64,000 nt of DNA from Ephemerocybe angulata (Eukaryota; Basidiomycota; Agaricomycetes; Agaricales; Psathyrellaceae): positions 1 to 64,000 of the forward strand of contig JAACJK010000110.1 of the NCBI GenBank assembly GCA_013368325.1. Reading direction: 5' to 3'. A program made the translations under genes and the position numbers. The notes beneath the pieces are model-generated. The model made no database searches. It was given only the letters and a program-made list of their open reading frames with translations, and had not been told where the DNA came from. Shown here in pieces: positions 23,001 to 33,751 of the stretch (its first letter is position 1; the number at the start of each line of letters is the position of its first letter).

Positions 23001-24825
23001 CATGGCCATTCGCAGCAGGACGCCTTCCCACTCCTTGATGTTTGGTATGCCTTCAGTCTCTAACATCTGCTCTAGCACAGTCTCTAGATGATTCGCAGAT
23101 GCGGCATTCAGCTGACTAGTATATCTGCAAAGACACAGTTAGCAAATTGAGAGTGGCCATGATTCTTTGAATTGAGTGTTACTCACGCGGTGCTCTCTTT
23201 CCTTGATCTACCCGGCAAGCCAGTAAAAGAATCTAATCGACTGGTTCCTCGACTTCTCATGAAAGGCGTTGTAGCATCGTATTCAGCGCTGGAGAAACGC
23301 GAGAACGTATTCCTGCTGTCTGGTCTGGGGCTTTCCTGATCCGGCGACCCCATACCACCAGGAAACGGAACCGAGTTGAAGCCTGACAAGTCGAGATTAA
23401 GCGTTTGTTTCACAGGAATGTCTACTCCTTTCTTAGATGTTGAGGCAAAAGGGCCATCCGGGAGCATGAGTGAAGCCGATAGACCACTTGCAGATTCACC
23501 ATCATCGTCTGACATGGCGCGACGGAACGGGGCAGGATTGTCATGGGCCGCTTCCCACTGACCGTCAGGTGCGTCTATGAAGTAGGGAGACATGGGTCGC
23601 GAGTCTGTCCCTTCTGAACCGTATCCTAGATGTGACATCTGCCGCTTAGCCTCGGCCAGGGCAAACATATTGAGGGGATCGTCGGACGAGCGCCCGTAGA
23701 GCTGGAAGGGGGAGGGAGGGTGTCGGCCTGGGGTGAAGGCCTCTGGGTATTGGTGCATGGGGAAGGCCCCTGTTGCTGACGAGACGACGGATCTCCGGTC
23801 GTCATCTTCGTCCCTAGCGTTGTCGTCCTTCAGGCAGAGATCACAGACGCGAATCTTCACGTTGGGATGGCCGTATCGCTCGCCGTCGATGACTTTGGAT
23901 GCACATCTGCTACAAAATATTTGGCCTGGAAGTGCGAATCATGAGGGTGGAAACAAAGTAGAAGGGGTTAACGCGTACCGCAGATACGACAATGGTGCTT
24001 CCTTCTGAAGAGTTTGAATTCAACCTTGCAATCGTAACACTCCTTGGCATTCTCATCGTCCATCCAATAGTCCTTGGACAGTCCTAGCGAATGGAGCAAT
24101 TAGAAAGCATGAATTGGAGAGAAGGGAGGGTAATATGACGCACCATCACCCCGGATCCTCCTCATAACCTTCGTCGAAAGAGAGTTGGTTCGTTGAAACG
24201 ACGTCGACGTCTTGATGCTCCTCGTATCGTCTGGTATCGGGAACCCAGGAATAGACGTCCCAATCAAGCCTCCACCCTCATCGAAGCCGAATGGCGAGGG
24301 CGAATAGGGCATCCCCGCCTGTCTCTGCGCTCCATCCCCATACTCCAACGAAAACGTCGGCACCTCCGACTGTGCAGGGGTCAGCGATACCAGAGGCGGC
24401 GCAACCTGAGTTGGAGCCGTAAAGAGCGACTGCGGCCTGTCTTGGTTCGTTTTGGATGAGATCGTCGAGTTGGTCGTCGCAGTAGTCACAAGCGATGGCC
24501 GGCGTGGTTCGAGGGGGTTTGCCCCTGACAGGCCTCCCCCGGAAGCTGGAGCCACGGAACTAGCGCCTCCACTCGAGCCTGCCGAGCCTACAGAGGTCCC
24601 CGTCGCCGATAGAGGGAGTATGCTGTTCATCTTGGAGTAGAACCCGTTAATAAACTTGTTCACGGACGACTGCTCGTGCTCGTCCTGCTCCGCGAACGGG
24701 TTGTGTGAGGTGAGCGTGTTGACATCGTCTCCGAAACCGGGCTTGGTGCTGCCCCTGGATCGCGAGCTCTGTGTGGTGAAGGAGCCCTGCATGGGCGACT
24801 GGGCGATTGGAATCGGCGACTCCAT
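17068..24825 (-). CDS. FAB1: Fab1/PIKfyve phosphatidylinositol-3-phosphate 5-kinase
   Basis: Makes PtdIns(3,5)P2 on vacuolar and endosomal membranes. From the N-terminus: a Ser/Pro-rich stretch, then a FYVE zinc finger ([28 protein letters not shown], about residues 230-300) that binds PtdIns3P. A disordered region follows, then the TCP1/CCT chaperonin-like domain (VALEPRLG-type block [35 protein letters not shown]). Next are a Cys/His-containing CCR region ([26 protein letters not shown]), a long low-complexity linker, and the C-terminal lipid kinase domain ([42 protein letters not shown]). The last exon ends [10 protein letters not shown]...WPDW before the TGA at 17068-17070. The ATG at 24825 is the first in frame; the frame is open further up but only with GTG. 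Estimated 2,200-2,300 residues in roughly 14 exons. Long acidic and Ser-rich linkers are typical of fungal homologues. Confidence 0.95.
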
Positions 24826-25071
24826 GGCACAGGTGCCTCTGGCAGCGGGAGTAGAAACTAAAGCATGTATGGGGCCAAATTGGTTCCGCGCCAATGCTTG
24901 GGCCTGTTGGGCTAATACGCGTGGCACGTGTTGCTAATAGCTGCCTAGTCTCCGTTGCTGACCTTATCTCAAATTGAGAGTTCCGTCGAATTTGATGAAT
25001 TATAGCTGCCTTGCTCGCTGCCTGTCCTTTAGCTCCTAACTCTCCGACGTACTCGACACGACGAGGACACC
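24826..25071. promoter_or_regulatory. Bidirectional promoter of FAB1 and CSN2 genes
   Basis: 246 bp between the divergent start codons at 24825 (-) and 25072 (+). A palindromic E-box CACGTG lies at 24925-24930, roughly in the middle, the same element seen in the USP39/Rsm22 promoter. The sequence just before the CSN2 ATG is ACACC, a usual fungal start context. Confidence 0.5.
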
Positions 25072-26890
25072 ATGGACGACGATGATGCCGACTACATGCA
25101 AGGAAGCGACGACGAGGTACGATAGCTTTCATATCGCCTTGCACGCCGTCCAACGCACTCATCACATCCTGGCCTAGGACTATGGCTTCGATTACTCTGA
25201 TAACGATGACGACGCCAACGAGTCGGGCAGCGTCGATCTCGAGAACATGTACTATGTAGCCAAGTGTAGGTACATACAGCTTCCTACCGTATACCCCTGC
25301 TTATCGCTTCGGCCACAGCGAAGAAGGAGGACAACCCTGATGGCGCATTGGAGCAGTTCAGAGCAATCGTCGAAAAGGAAAAGGAGGACGAGAAGGGCGA
25401 TTGGTGCGCTCTATACATCCTCATAATCTATGCAGCCAACTAACCGTGTGCTTGGTATCAGGGGCTTCAAGGCACTCAAGCAGATGACCAAGTTGTGCTA
25501 CCTCACGCTCAGAAGACCAGCTGAGGCGCTCAAGACGTACACTGAACTCCTGACCTACACCAAATCCGCCGTAACTCGCAACTACTCCGAGAAGACGATC
25601 AATAACATCCTGGACTACGTTGGCGGTGGAAAGGGTGGCCCAGTGGAGGTCGATGTCCTCGAAAAGTTCTACCAGGCGACAAAGAAGGCTCTTGAGGATT
25701 CAAAGAACGACGTACGTGCGCCACCCGTAGTTTGCCTCCCCAGCGTGGCTGATATCATTCTCTATAGCGTCTTTCTGCCAAAACCAACCTCAAACTGGCG
25801 AAGCTTTGGCTCGATCGCAAAGAATACGGGCGCCTTTCGAAGCTCATTCGCGACCTGCACCACGCAACAGCAGCGAGCGATGCGGACGACCAGTCACAGC
25901 GAGGAACTCAGCTCCTGGAGATCTATGCTCTTGAAATTCAGATGTACAACGAGACGAAGAACTTTAAGAAGTTGAAGGAGATCTATAACGCTAGTAACGC
26001 CGTCCGATCAGCCATTCCCCATCCTCGAATCATGGGCGTCATCAAAGAGTGCGGTGGTAAGATGTGGATGGGTGAACGTATGTATGGTTTCATTCTACCT
26101 TTCCAGAATTCTAACTTGGTTCAGGGCAATGGAATCGCGCCAGCGAGGACTTCTTCGAATCATTCCGCAACTACGACGAAGCCGGTTCTCCTCAACGTAT
26201 CCAAGTCTTGAAGTACCTCGTTCTGGCGAATATGTTGACTGGAAGTGAGGTTAATCCTTTTGACAGTCAGGAAACGAAGCCGTAAGCCGCGATCTTTATT
26301 TCGTCGACGTCATGCTTATTGCTGTATAGCTACAAGAACGACCCTCAGATCAAAGCCATGACTGACCTGGTCGACGCATACCAACGGCGAGAAGTCCACT
26401 CTGCCGAGAAGATCCTCAAGGACAACCGGTCGACAATTATGGACGACCCGTTCATCCGCTCGTATATTGGAGAACTTCTTCGCAGTTTGCGTACCCAGTA
26501 CCTCATTGATCTTATCAAGCCGTACACTCGCCTCGAGCTCTCATTCCTGGCCAAGCAACTTGGCGTCGACATTCAGGAAGTCGAGGAGCTCCTCATCGGA
26601 CTTATCCTTGAGAATAAGGTAGAGGGTCGGATCGACCAAGTTGGCATGCGGTTGGAACTCGACAGACAGTATGTAGCTCCTACCTACTCTCATCGCATTG
26701 AACTCACCTGCCCGCCAGACAAAGCCTGGAAAAGAAACGATACGCTGCTCTCGGCAAGTGGACAGAGGCTTTGGAGGGTGTGCACAGCGCCGTCGTAGGT
26801 AAGACCGCAGGTTCATCACGGAACGATCCTTCCATGCTTGGTCCCGAAGCATATGGAATGGGTATGCGAGGTGATGAGAGGTGGGGTTGA
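25072..26890 (+). CDS. CSN2: COP9 signalosome subunit 2
   Basis: Subunit of the COP9 signalosome, which removes Nedd8 from cullins. The protein matches human CSN2 block by block: an acidic N-terminus ([23 protein letters not shown]), [121 protein letters not shown], and the winged-helix end of the PCI domain ([35 protein letters not shown]). The last exon runs past the usual CSN2 end with a short Gly/Met-rich tail ([11 protein letters not shown]). About eight exons, roughly 470 aa, with ATG at 25072 and TGA at 26888-26890. Confidence 0.96.
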
Positions 26891-27130
26891 GTTTCGCGTA
26901 GTTGTCGTCGTTGTCCTGCTGCCAATGTATTTGTTTCGTATCCTCCTTTGTACCATAGCCATCAAAACACCGACTTCATGTTCATTGAGGATATTATAGA
27001 GAGTACTGTAAGCTGGGTCGCGTTTAGAAAATGCAGAGGTAGTGGGTGTGAGGTATCGTTGACGCTGAACAAAAGGACAGGAAAGTCAGACACGGATGGG
27101 GAGAAATGTCGCATAGGCACGTACTGCAAT

Positions 27131-27694
27131 CTATAGAGGCCTCTGGAAAGGCTTGTAATCGTAGTTCCACCCCGTCCTCGAGGGCGTGTCGGTGGGCACC
27201 TTGAGTTCTCGGGGGAACAGACCCGGTATCCGTGCATCCATAGTCCTGACCTCCGACACCTTCAACTTCTTCGCCATCTCCATCTCCTGCGCACTCTTTG
27301 CCCTCGGGTCGTCCGCCCTGTTCGCCTGGAGGTACAGCTGGGAATCGAGCTTGTACAACTCGTCCATAGCTTCGCGCATCTTTTCGAACTTGCGCGACAG
27401 CTCTGCCTCGCGCTGCTTGCGGACATGACGCTTATGGAGAAGCCAGGCGCGCTCGATGGTCTCGTGGGCTTGTACGGAGGGAATTGCGCGTTGGAGGGCA
27501 CGAGCCACGTCAGGGCGCCAGGTGCCAACGGGCGTGGGGCGGTTGCGGATGTTCGACGGGTAGAGCGCGCGGCGGAGGTTCTCGCGCTTGGGGTCGCCCA
27601 GGGAGGTGTCGGGCTTGCCTGCATAGTGTCGGATGGCGGTGGTGTTGCGGAATGCGGCTTTTGAGGACGACGAGGCGGGGCGGAGGAAGGACAT
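27131..27694 (-). CDS. Mitochondrial large-subunit ribosomal protein mL40
   Basis: Intronless, 187 aa. The N-terminus MSFLRPASSSSKAAFRN with RHYA downstream is a mitochondrial presequence with a plausible cleavage site. The body matches the mL40 (yeast Mrpl28) family: a helical Arg/Glu-rich block (ETIERAWLLHKRHVRKQRE, MREAMDELYKLDSQLY) followed by RIPGLFPRELKVPTDTP and a C-terminal GWNYDYKPF. A frame-extending upstream region would add about 23 residues in front of the presequence; I prefer the ATG at 27694 because the presequence starts there. It is convergent with CSN2. This is the third mitoribosome-linked gene within 15 kb. Confidence 0.85.
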   Translation of the reverse strand: MSFLRPASSSSKAAFRNTTAIRHYAGKPDTSLGDPKRENLRRALYPSNIRNRPTPVGTWRPDVARALQRAIPSVQAHETIERAWLLHKRHVRKQREAELSRKFEKMREAMDELYKLDSQLYLQANRADDPRAKSAQEMEMAKKLKVSEVRTMDARIPGLFPRELKVPTDTPSRTGWNYDYKPFQRPL

Positions 27695-28682
27695 CGTGGC
27701 GGGATGCTGAGAGTCGATTTGATGCGAAATTTCCTGGTCGCGCCGGATTTGGCACGCCATCATCCCCGCAAACTACCACCATGTACCGCTCAGATTGGCT
27801 TTGACTCTTCTAAATATCCACGCAAGTCCGCCGAAAAGTAAGAGGCTGTAACAAATATCTTTCCGGTGGACTTCGGAGACAAGAAGAGAGGCCTTTCGTG
27901 TGGCTCTTCCCGGCAGTATTAGCACTGTGCCAAAACTGGCTCCAGTTCGGGAGAATCTTGGTGCTTTGACCTGTGAAGTAGGTCTCTCTGCGACTTGCCT
28001 TGCAAGTACGAGCTCTAGTGGTTCGTCCGCAATCTCAAGTGCCTCCAGTTCAAGTTGGGAACGCCCGCTTATCCAACGGCGGAGCACGGTATCTGTACCT
28101 GTAGGTGCTGGCTGTCAGGCGGTGCCACACAAATTCGCAATCCCCACGACCGTCGACCTCCCACCGTCCACGACCTGAAGGACGAGAACATCTCATCTCG
28201 CTGCCGTAGCCTCTCGTGGTGTGTCTATTCAAAAGTCACTTTCCTTTCCCTCCATTTTGAAGCCTCTAAGCTCAGTCATTTGGATACCCATCGACACTAG
28301 GCTTGATTGGATGTCGGTGGAGATCTTCTCTCCTCCGAGTGACCAAGTTTTATCTTCCTCCAGTGCCCACCTCATAATTCTCGGTTCTCCTTCCTGATAA
28401 GTAGTGTGACCAGAAGAGAGGCGCAAGTTCTGCCGAGTATCGCGTTCCTAGCGTTGAGGACGTCGCAACGGCAGTTGGACATAACCCCAAATCCGCCGTT
28501 GTTAAGATTCCATTTCCAGAACATCAATTGAATTGACCGCGTAAAGGGTCTCTGACATCTCTGAACCACGTTACAATAAATAGGTAAGGAACTTTGGCCT
28601 GTCCCGGATTCCGGTATCACTCACTATCAAGCGCTCTTTCACGCCCTTGCCTTCCCCTCATTCCTCCTTAGAACTCCACCCC
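27695..28682. other. Duplicated upstream region of methyltransferase A
   Basis: No gene seen in this 988-bp spacer. Parts resemble the spacer before methyltransferase B: AAGTCCGCCGA at about 27825 (also at 30706), TTCGGGAGAA near 27949 (also near 30783), an ATCAATTGAATT block near 28523 (also near 31296), and a CCCGGATTC...CTCTTTCAC block just before the start codon in both. The segmental duplication that made the gene pair therefore included about 0.8 kb of promoter. The order is conserved but spacing is not, and one side carries extra sequence. Confidence 0.6.
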
Positions 28683-30334
28683 ATGGCCGAGTCCGCTTAC
28701 TACGACCCTTACGATTTCATTAGCGATGACGAGTCTACCGAAAGTATGGAGGAAGGGACTCAGCAAGAGGAGGAAGAAGAGGACGACTACGAGATGGACT
28801 CATCCGTTTGCAGCGACAAGACACCTAGCCAGGACTCTGCGAGCACGGTCTCCGGCGGGGACGACATGAGCATATCAGATGTCGCGTCCTCCTTTCAAGA
28901 GAAGAAGAACCGGGTGTTCAGCCCCGTACCACGGGCGAGCACGATGAGCTCCTACTCGTACCACTCGTCCGAGCGGTTCAGGACACCGTCACCGTCCAAC
29001 CAATCGCTAACGCCTTCTATGCGGGACACCCTGGTTCGCGAGGAGTTCGGGCGGGATTTAAACACTTTCAGCGACGTGTACCGGCTACCTGCGGATGAGG
29101 AGGAGATAGATAGGCTCGGTACGCATCGCCATTTCCTGGATCCGTTATCGGACTTCGACTAACTTGACATTGATTCTTTTTCAGAGAAGCAGCATAACAT
29201 GCTCATAGATATCTTTGGCGCGAAGTATCCACCTCCGATGGGAGTTGCCCTTCGTCAAGGCCACTATGAGCCGACGAAAAAGGTACTCGACCTTGGGTGC
29301 GGGAGTGGCGGCTGGTATGTGTCTCCAAGCGTCGACTGCCACTAAACTTCACTCAACCTGACTCACAGGATCAAAGACGTCTGTCGCGACTTTCCATACT
29401 GTGAGGCTATCGCAGTGGACCTCGTCCCAATAAGCGAGTAAGTCTCTTTGAGTTAGTGCCTACGAATTGGACGATATTGACGTATCTTTCGTGCTATTTA
29501 GAGCGGAGGATGATTTCCCGCCTAACCTGAGGTATGTTTTCAACAAAATTTCTACGTGGTACACTTCCTCACCCGAAGTTCCTTTATAGGATGGAGATAG
29601 ATGACCTGAACAAAGGCATTGAACATTTTTACGACCAGTTCGATGTCGTCCATAGCCGGCTCATCTCTTTCGGGGTAAGCAACAGTCCTCCAAGTTTCTT
29701 CCTCATCTCTGAGTCCTGACTGCCGCCGTCTAGATTCGTGACTATCACCGACTTGTGGAGCACGTCGCTCGTGTTCTCCGGCCGAACGGCGTCATCGAAG
29801 TCCAAGAGTACGATTTCCAAACCTACGGCAGGGACCAGAAAGTTATTCCTGCGAACACTACTGATCCCCTCGGCACGCACCCTTGGTGGGCCACCTTTCT
29901 CGCACACCTCCGCGAAGCCGTCATTGCGTCAGGAGGAGATACCACGGCCGCAACAAATATGCAGGGCTGGATACAAGGGCACGAAGCATTCGAAAACGTT
30001 GTCTATAAAGACGTCTGGCTGCCCGTCATCCCGGGGAACTGCAGGCGGTACCAGGAGGACATATATACAAGGATGAAAGATGATATCATGGTATGTTATA
30101 GGCTCTCTTAACCAGAAGTTTCGTCGCGGTTGACGACATCCCTAGGCTTTCCTGCGTTCATCCAAGCCCCTTATCATGGGAAACGGCGTCTCCGAGCAGC
30201 GCTACGAATACCTTGTCCACCACACCGTCCGAGAACTCAACCAATCAAATATTCCACAGTATACCCGCTTGCAATGTGTCTATGCCACCAGGCGCCCTGG
30301 TGTCGTTCTTGATTCTCTTCCTCCTGTCGAGTAA
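28683..30334 (+). CDS. SAM-dependent methyltransferase, paralogue A
   Basis: A class I S-adenosylmethionine methyltransferase of the broad fungal family that includes LaeA-like and TAM-type proteins; substrate unknown. Residues 1-130 are acidic and Ser-rich (MAESAYYDPYDFISDDE, ISDVASSFQEKKNRVFSP). The catalytic part then starts: DIFGAKYPPPMGVALRQG, SAM motif I VLDLGCGSGGW, motif II region CEAIAVDLVP, FDVVHSRLISFGIRDYHRL, and motif III LRPNGVIEVQEYDF. The C-terminal helical part has HPWWATFLAHLREAV, LPVIPGNCRRYQEDIYTRMK and VSEQRYEYLVHHTVREL, ending QCVYATRRP...LPPVE. About seven exons, roughly 440 aa. A nearly colinear paralogue lies 2.8 kb downstream. The first intron follows EEEIDRLG in both copies. 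Confidence 0.88.
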
Positions 30335-31467
30335 ACATCACTATACTTTTCTAACTCTAGATCGTTGCAATGCATTGGCTTTGACTTTTCTTATAGCTTC
30401 CGAAAGCATTCTCCAGCCTGTGACTACGTGCTTCCGGAAGGTCCTCAATCGGTACTGCTGCAAAATACAACTTTGGGATAGGGCGGGAGGTGGGACTCCC
30501 GGTGGCGCAATGGGGCGTCCGCATCAATTTTGATGCGTTGCTACGCGATGCCCGATTTGCCAGCATTCACCGCATCATTCCCGCCCACCACCATCCAAAT
30601 TCCAGAATCGGGACTCTACCACTACCACTAGTTACGTCGCGCTATATCGCTCCTCAAGTTAATAGAAACAGAGTAAAAATTTCGAAGCTCTCAAAGATAC
30701 TCGTAAGTCCGCCGAGACTGTTTCGGCGGACTTACGAGCACGACAAGTTACAACGGCAGTGATCCTCGTGTTGCTCCCGACCTTCGGGAGAACCTGCAGT
30801 GTGTCTTTTCCGTTGGATCCGGTTCAAATTTACCATCTGAGAAGCTTTCGAGAAGCTAGTCGTCTCCATAAGACATGGCCATTGAATAATCAGCTTTTGC
30901 ATTGGATGAAAACTCGTGGAAGCATGGATAGGTGCGTGCCGTCAGGTTTTACGCGCAATTGGAAAGCTGTTGACGCCTCGAGAGGCAAGCTTTCTCAGGC
31001 CTCTGCCATTCTGAGTATTCCCTCCAGCGGATTTCGACGAGCCCTGCCTTTGGGATGTCCATCGACGTCAACCCTGACCCCGGTGGAGATGCTCACTCAC
31101 CTCCGAATTGATTTACGCCTTCCTTCACCTCCAGGTTTCTCTGTCATGCGTCATAGGGAAGTTTCTGTTCTTTCATTTTGCATATCGCCATGGCCTTCTA
31201 TGTATGCGCGTTCTTTTGAGGACGTTGCTAGAGGGACCTCCCCAAGTGCACCCCAAAGCCTTCGATGCCGTTAAGGACTTGTGAAGTGTTCAATGATCAA
31301 TTGAATTCAGAGACTGAATGGCAAGTGCAAGTCCTCGATGCGATGCCAAGTAAATAGATGGCTTACACCGCGCCCGGATTCTGTCACATCTTAAACTCTC
31401 TTTCACCTCTTTTGCCTTTCCCAACAGTTCCCTACTTACCTGAAGCTTCCACCAGCCCGAGCGCCCC
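30335..31467. other. Spacer between the two methyltransferases
   Basis: 1.13 kb with no recognised gene. A GTG-started frame at 30759-31274 lacks any motif and is rejected. The right-hand 750 bp correspond in pieces to the promoter of copy A. A perfect 16-bp hairpin (listed separately) sits where the duplicated promoter segment begins. Confidence 0.5.
30700..30738. repeat. Perfect inverted repeat, 16-bp stem, 7-nt loop
   Basis: CTCGTAAGTCCGCCGA at 30700-30715 is exactly complementary to TCGGCGGACTTACGAG at 30723-30738, with loop GACTGTT. The core AAGTCCGCCGA recurs at about 27825, and an imperfect reverse copy (TCCGGTGGACTT) follows about 40 bp later there. The same motif therefore marks both ends of the duplicated region, once as a tight hairpin and once as a loose one. 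Confidence 0.85.
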
Positions 31468-33122
31468 ATGGAATCCGCATACTTCGACCCATACGACTTC
31501 ATCAGCGACGATTCGTCCAACGAAAGTGTCAGTGAGGTGCAAGATGAGGACTACGACATGGCCTCATCCGCCGGCAGCGACGGGACACAGAGCCAGGGGT
31601 CTGGGAGCTCGGCCTCAAGTGGGGACGCCATGAGCATCTCAGACGTCGCGTCCTCCTTTCAAGAAAAGAAGAACCGGGTGTTTAGTCCTAGACCACGGGC
31701 GAGCACAATGAGCTCGTACTCATACCACTCGTCCGAACAGTTTAGGACACCGTCACCGTCCAACCAATCGCTGACGGCGTCGATGCGCGAGACTCTGTAT
31801 CGCGAAGAGTACGGGCGTGAATTGAACACATTTAGCGATGTTTACCGGCTGCCTGCGGACGAAGAGGAGATAGATAGGCTGGGTACGTGCAGCCTGGCTG
31901 TGATTTCGTTTCTCTAAATCGTCTTACGAGAAGAGTGTTTCCAGAGAAACAGCACAACATGCTCGTGGATATCTTCGGGGCGAAGTACCCTCCTCCGATG
32001 GGTGTTGCCCTTCGTCAAGGTCACTACGAGCCGACTAAAAAGGTGCTTGACCTTGGATGCGGCAGCGGGGCTTGGTGCGTTCTTCCGTCGCGTCCTTCAG
32101 GAATCAGTGTATTCTTTCTGTTGCTGACTTCTGAGTTCTATATAGGGTTAAGGACGTTTGCCGTGACTTTCCATACTGCGAGGCTATTGGCGTGGATCTA
32201 GTTCCTATAGACGAGTGTGTACACTTTTCAGTATGGGCGCTAAAGACTCCCTGTGACACTATCCACTTTAGCTCAGATCCAGATTTTCCTCCAAACCTAA
32301 GGTATGTTTTCAAAGTTCTTGTACTGGCACTCTAGACCGGAATGCAGCACTCGCTAACATCGTATAACGTAGGATGGAAATTGACGACCTAAATAAGGGT
32401 ATTGAGCACTTTTACGACTCTTTTGATGTTGTGCACAGCCGGCTCATTGCTTTCGGGGTACGCACCGACATAACGAGGACTTTTTCCAGGATACTCGGGC
32501 TGATAAATTCTTTTATTTCAGATTCGTGACTATCGCCGCCTCATCGAGCATATGACCCGCGCCGTGCGTCCAAACGGTGTCATCGAAGTGCAAGAGTACG
32601 ACTTTCGAACGTACACCAGAGACAACAAACTCATCCCTGCCAACACCACGGACCCCCTCGGCACCTACCCCTGGTGGGCCACCTTCCTTGCCCATGTCCG
32701 CGAAGGTGTCGCCAAGTCCGGTGGAGACATCAGGGCGGCGACGGACTTGGAAAGCTGGGTTCGCAGCCACGAAGCGCTCACGGACGTTGTGTATAGAGAC
32801 GTGTATTTGCCTGTTGTCCCGGGAAACTGCAGGCGTTACCAGGAGGACGTCTATACCAGGATGAAGGACGATGTCATGGTACGTATGCGGCGCCTTGAGC
32901 TACATTTTGAGTTCTAATGACGAACGAATGCAGGCCTTTCTCCGCTCTCTGAAACCACTTCTTATGGGCAGCGGTGTCTCCGAACAGCGGTATGAGTACC
33001 TTGTTCATCACTGTGTCAGAGAGCTCCATGAGTCGGAAACCCCTCAGTACGTTCGAATGCAGTGTGTATATGCCACTAGGCGCCCCGATGTCCTCTTGGA
33101 GCCTCTTCCTCCCGTTGAGTAA
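31468..33122 (+). CDS. SAM-dependent methyltransferase, paralogue B
   Basis: Paralogue of the gene at 28683, with the same exon layout and domain order. It begins MESAYFDPYDFISDDSS, has the same DVASSFQEKKNRVFSP stretch, then FGAKYPPPMGVALRQGHYE, SAM motif I VLDLGCGSGAW, CEAIGVDLVP, FDVVHSRLIAFGIRDYRRL, RAVRPNGVIEVQEYDF, and ends QCVYATRRPDVLLEPLPPVE. It lacks the Glu-rich insertion (QQEEEEEDDYE) of copy A. The substrate is unknown; differences from copy A are concentrated in the disordered N-terminus and introns while the catalytic core is retained, so both copies are probably functional. The stop TAA is at 33120-33122. It is convergent with the TAF2 gene. Confidence 0.88.
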
Positions 33123-33751
33123 AGGCACATAGTCAAGACTGCTGCACATATATCTTGTGACTGTAGATACCCCCTTCATTGTATCATATCCATAGACGGT
33201 CCGGATCCTTTGTATTCTCATATGTATCAATTCTGTAAATGCTGTATATATTATCTTGATTTCGCACAGCGCTAGATTGGGGTCCCTCGTACATCTGATG
33301 GGCGCTTGGTTTCCACCGAAATTAAACGCCGGAAGGTAGAGCAGCGATGGCGGAACAGCAGGGTAATGGGAAAGCCCTGTGGTAAAGATCAGGAATGCAC
33401 TGTCGATAATCTAGAGTTATGTCAACAGCCCATCGATAGTGACCTTTCGTACAACTTGGGTCAGAAGAACCAGACAGACCGTGAGCATCGGTGACCAGAT
33501 TGCTTCCCCGCGGTTCCATACAGAATAGGTGTATTAAATCGGATGCTAACGATACTGTTACAAACCACTTTCGATGGCAGCGGGAGCCAGATTATATTAT
33601 CACAATTCCCAACACAAACGAACCGCCAAATTGAAGGACTACGAAGGAAAAACAAACTGCAGAGCGACGAAAGCGAAGGATAGGATAAACTACTAAACAG
33701 GCGGTGGAAGGGGAAGAAATCGAATAGAGTCCCAGCAAGGCTAGACGAAAA
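33123..33751. other. Convergent 3' spacer between methyltransferase B and TAF2
   Basis: 629 bp with no gene recognised. It holds AT-rich stretches (33235-33260 and 33590-33610) suited to the two facing polyadenylation zones. Short open frames on both strands show no motif. Confidence 0.45.

Noticed and set aside
22209..23063. Long plus-strand open frame (284 codons)
   Set aside because: It lies antisense to the chaperonin-like domain of FAB1, which has clear conserved blocks on the other strand. The composition (Arg/His/Pro-rich) is that of a shadow frame.
24826..24927. N-terminal extension of FAB1 up to 24927
   Set aside because: It would start at GTG; the first ATG in frame is at 24825, and the shorter spacer would cut into the divergent promoter.
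30759..31274. 171-codon frame between the methyltransferases
   Set aside because: It starts with GTG rather than ATG, shows no motif, and overlaps sequence homologous to the promoter of copy A.
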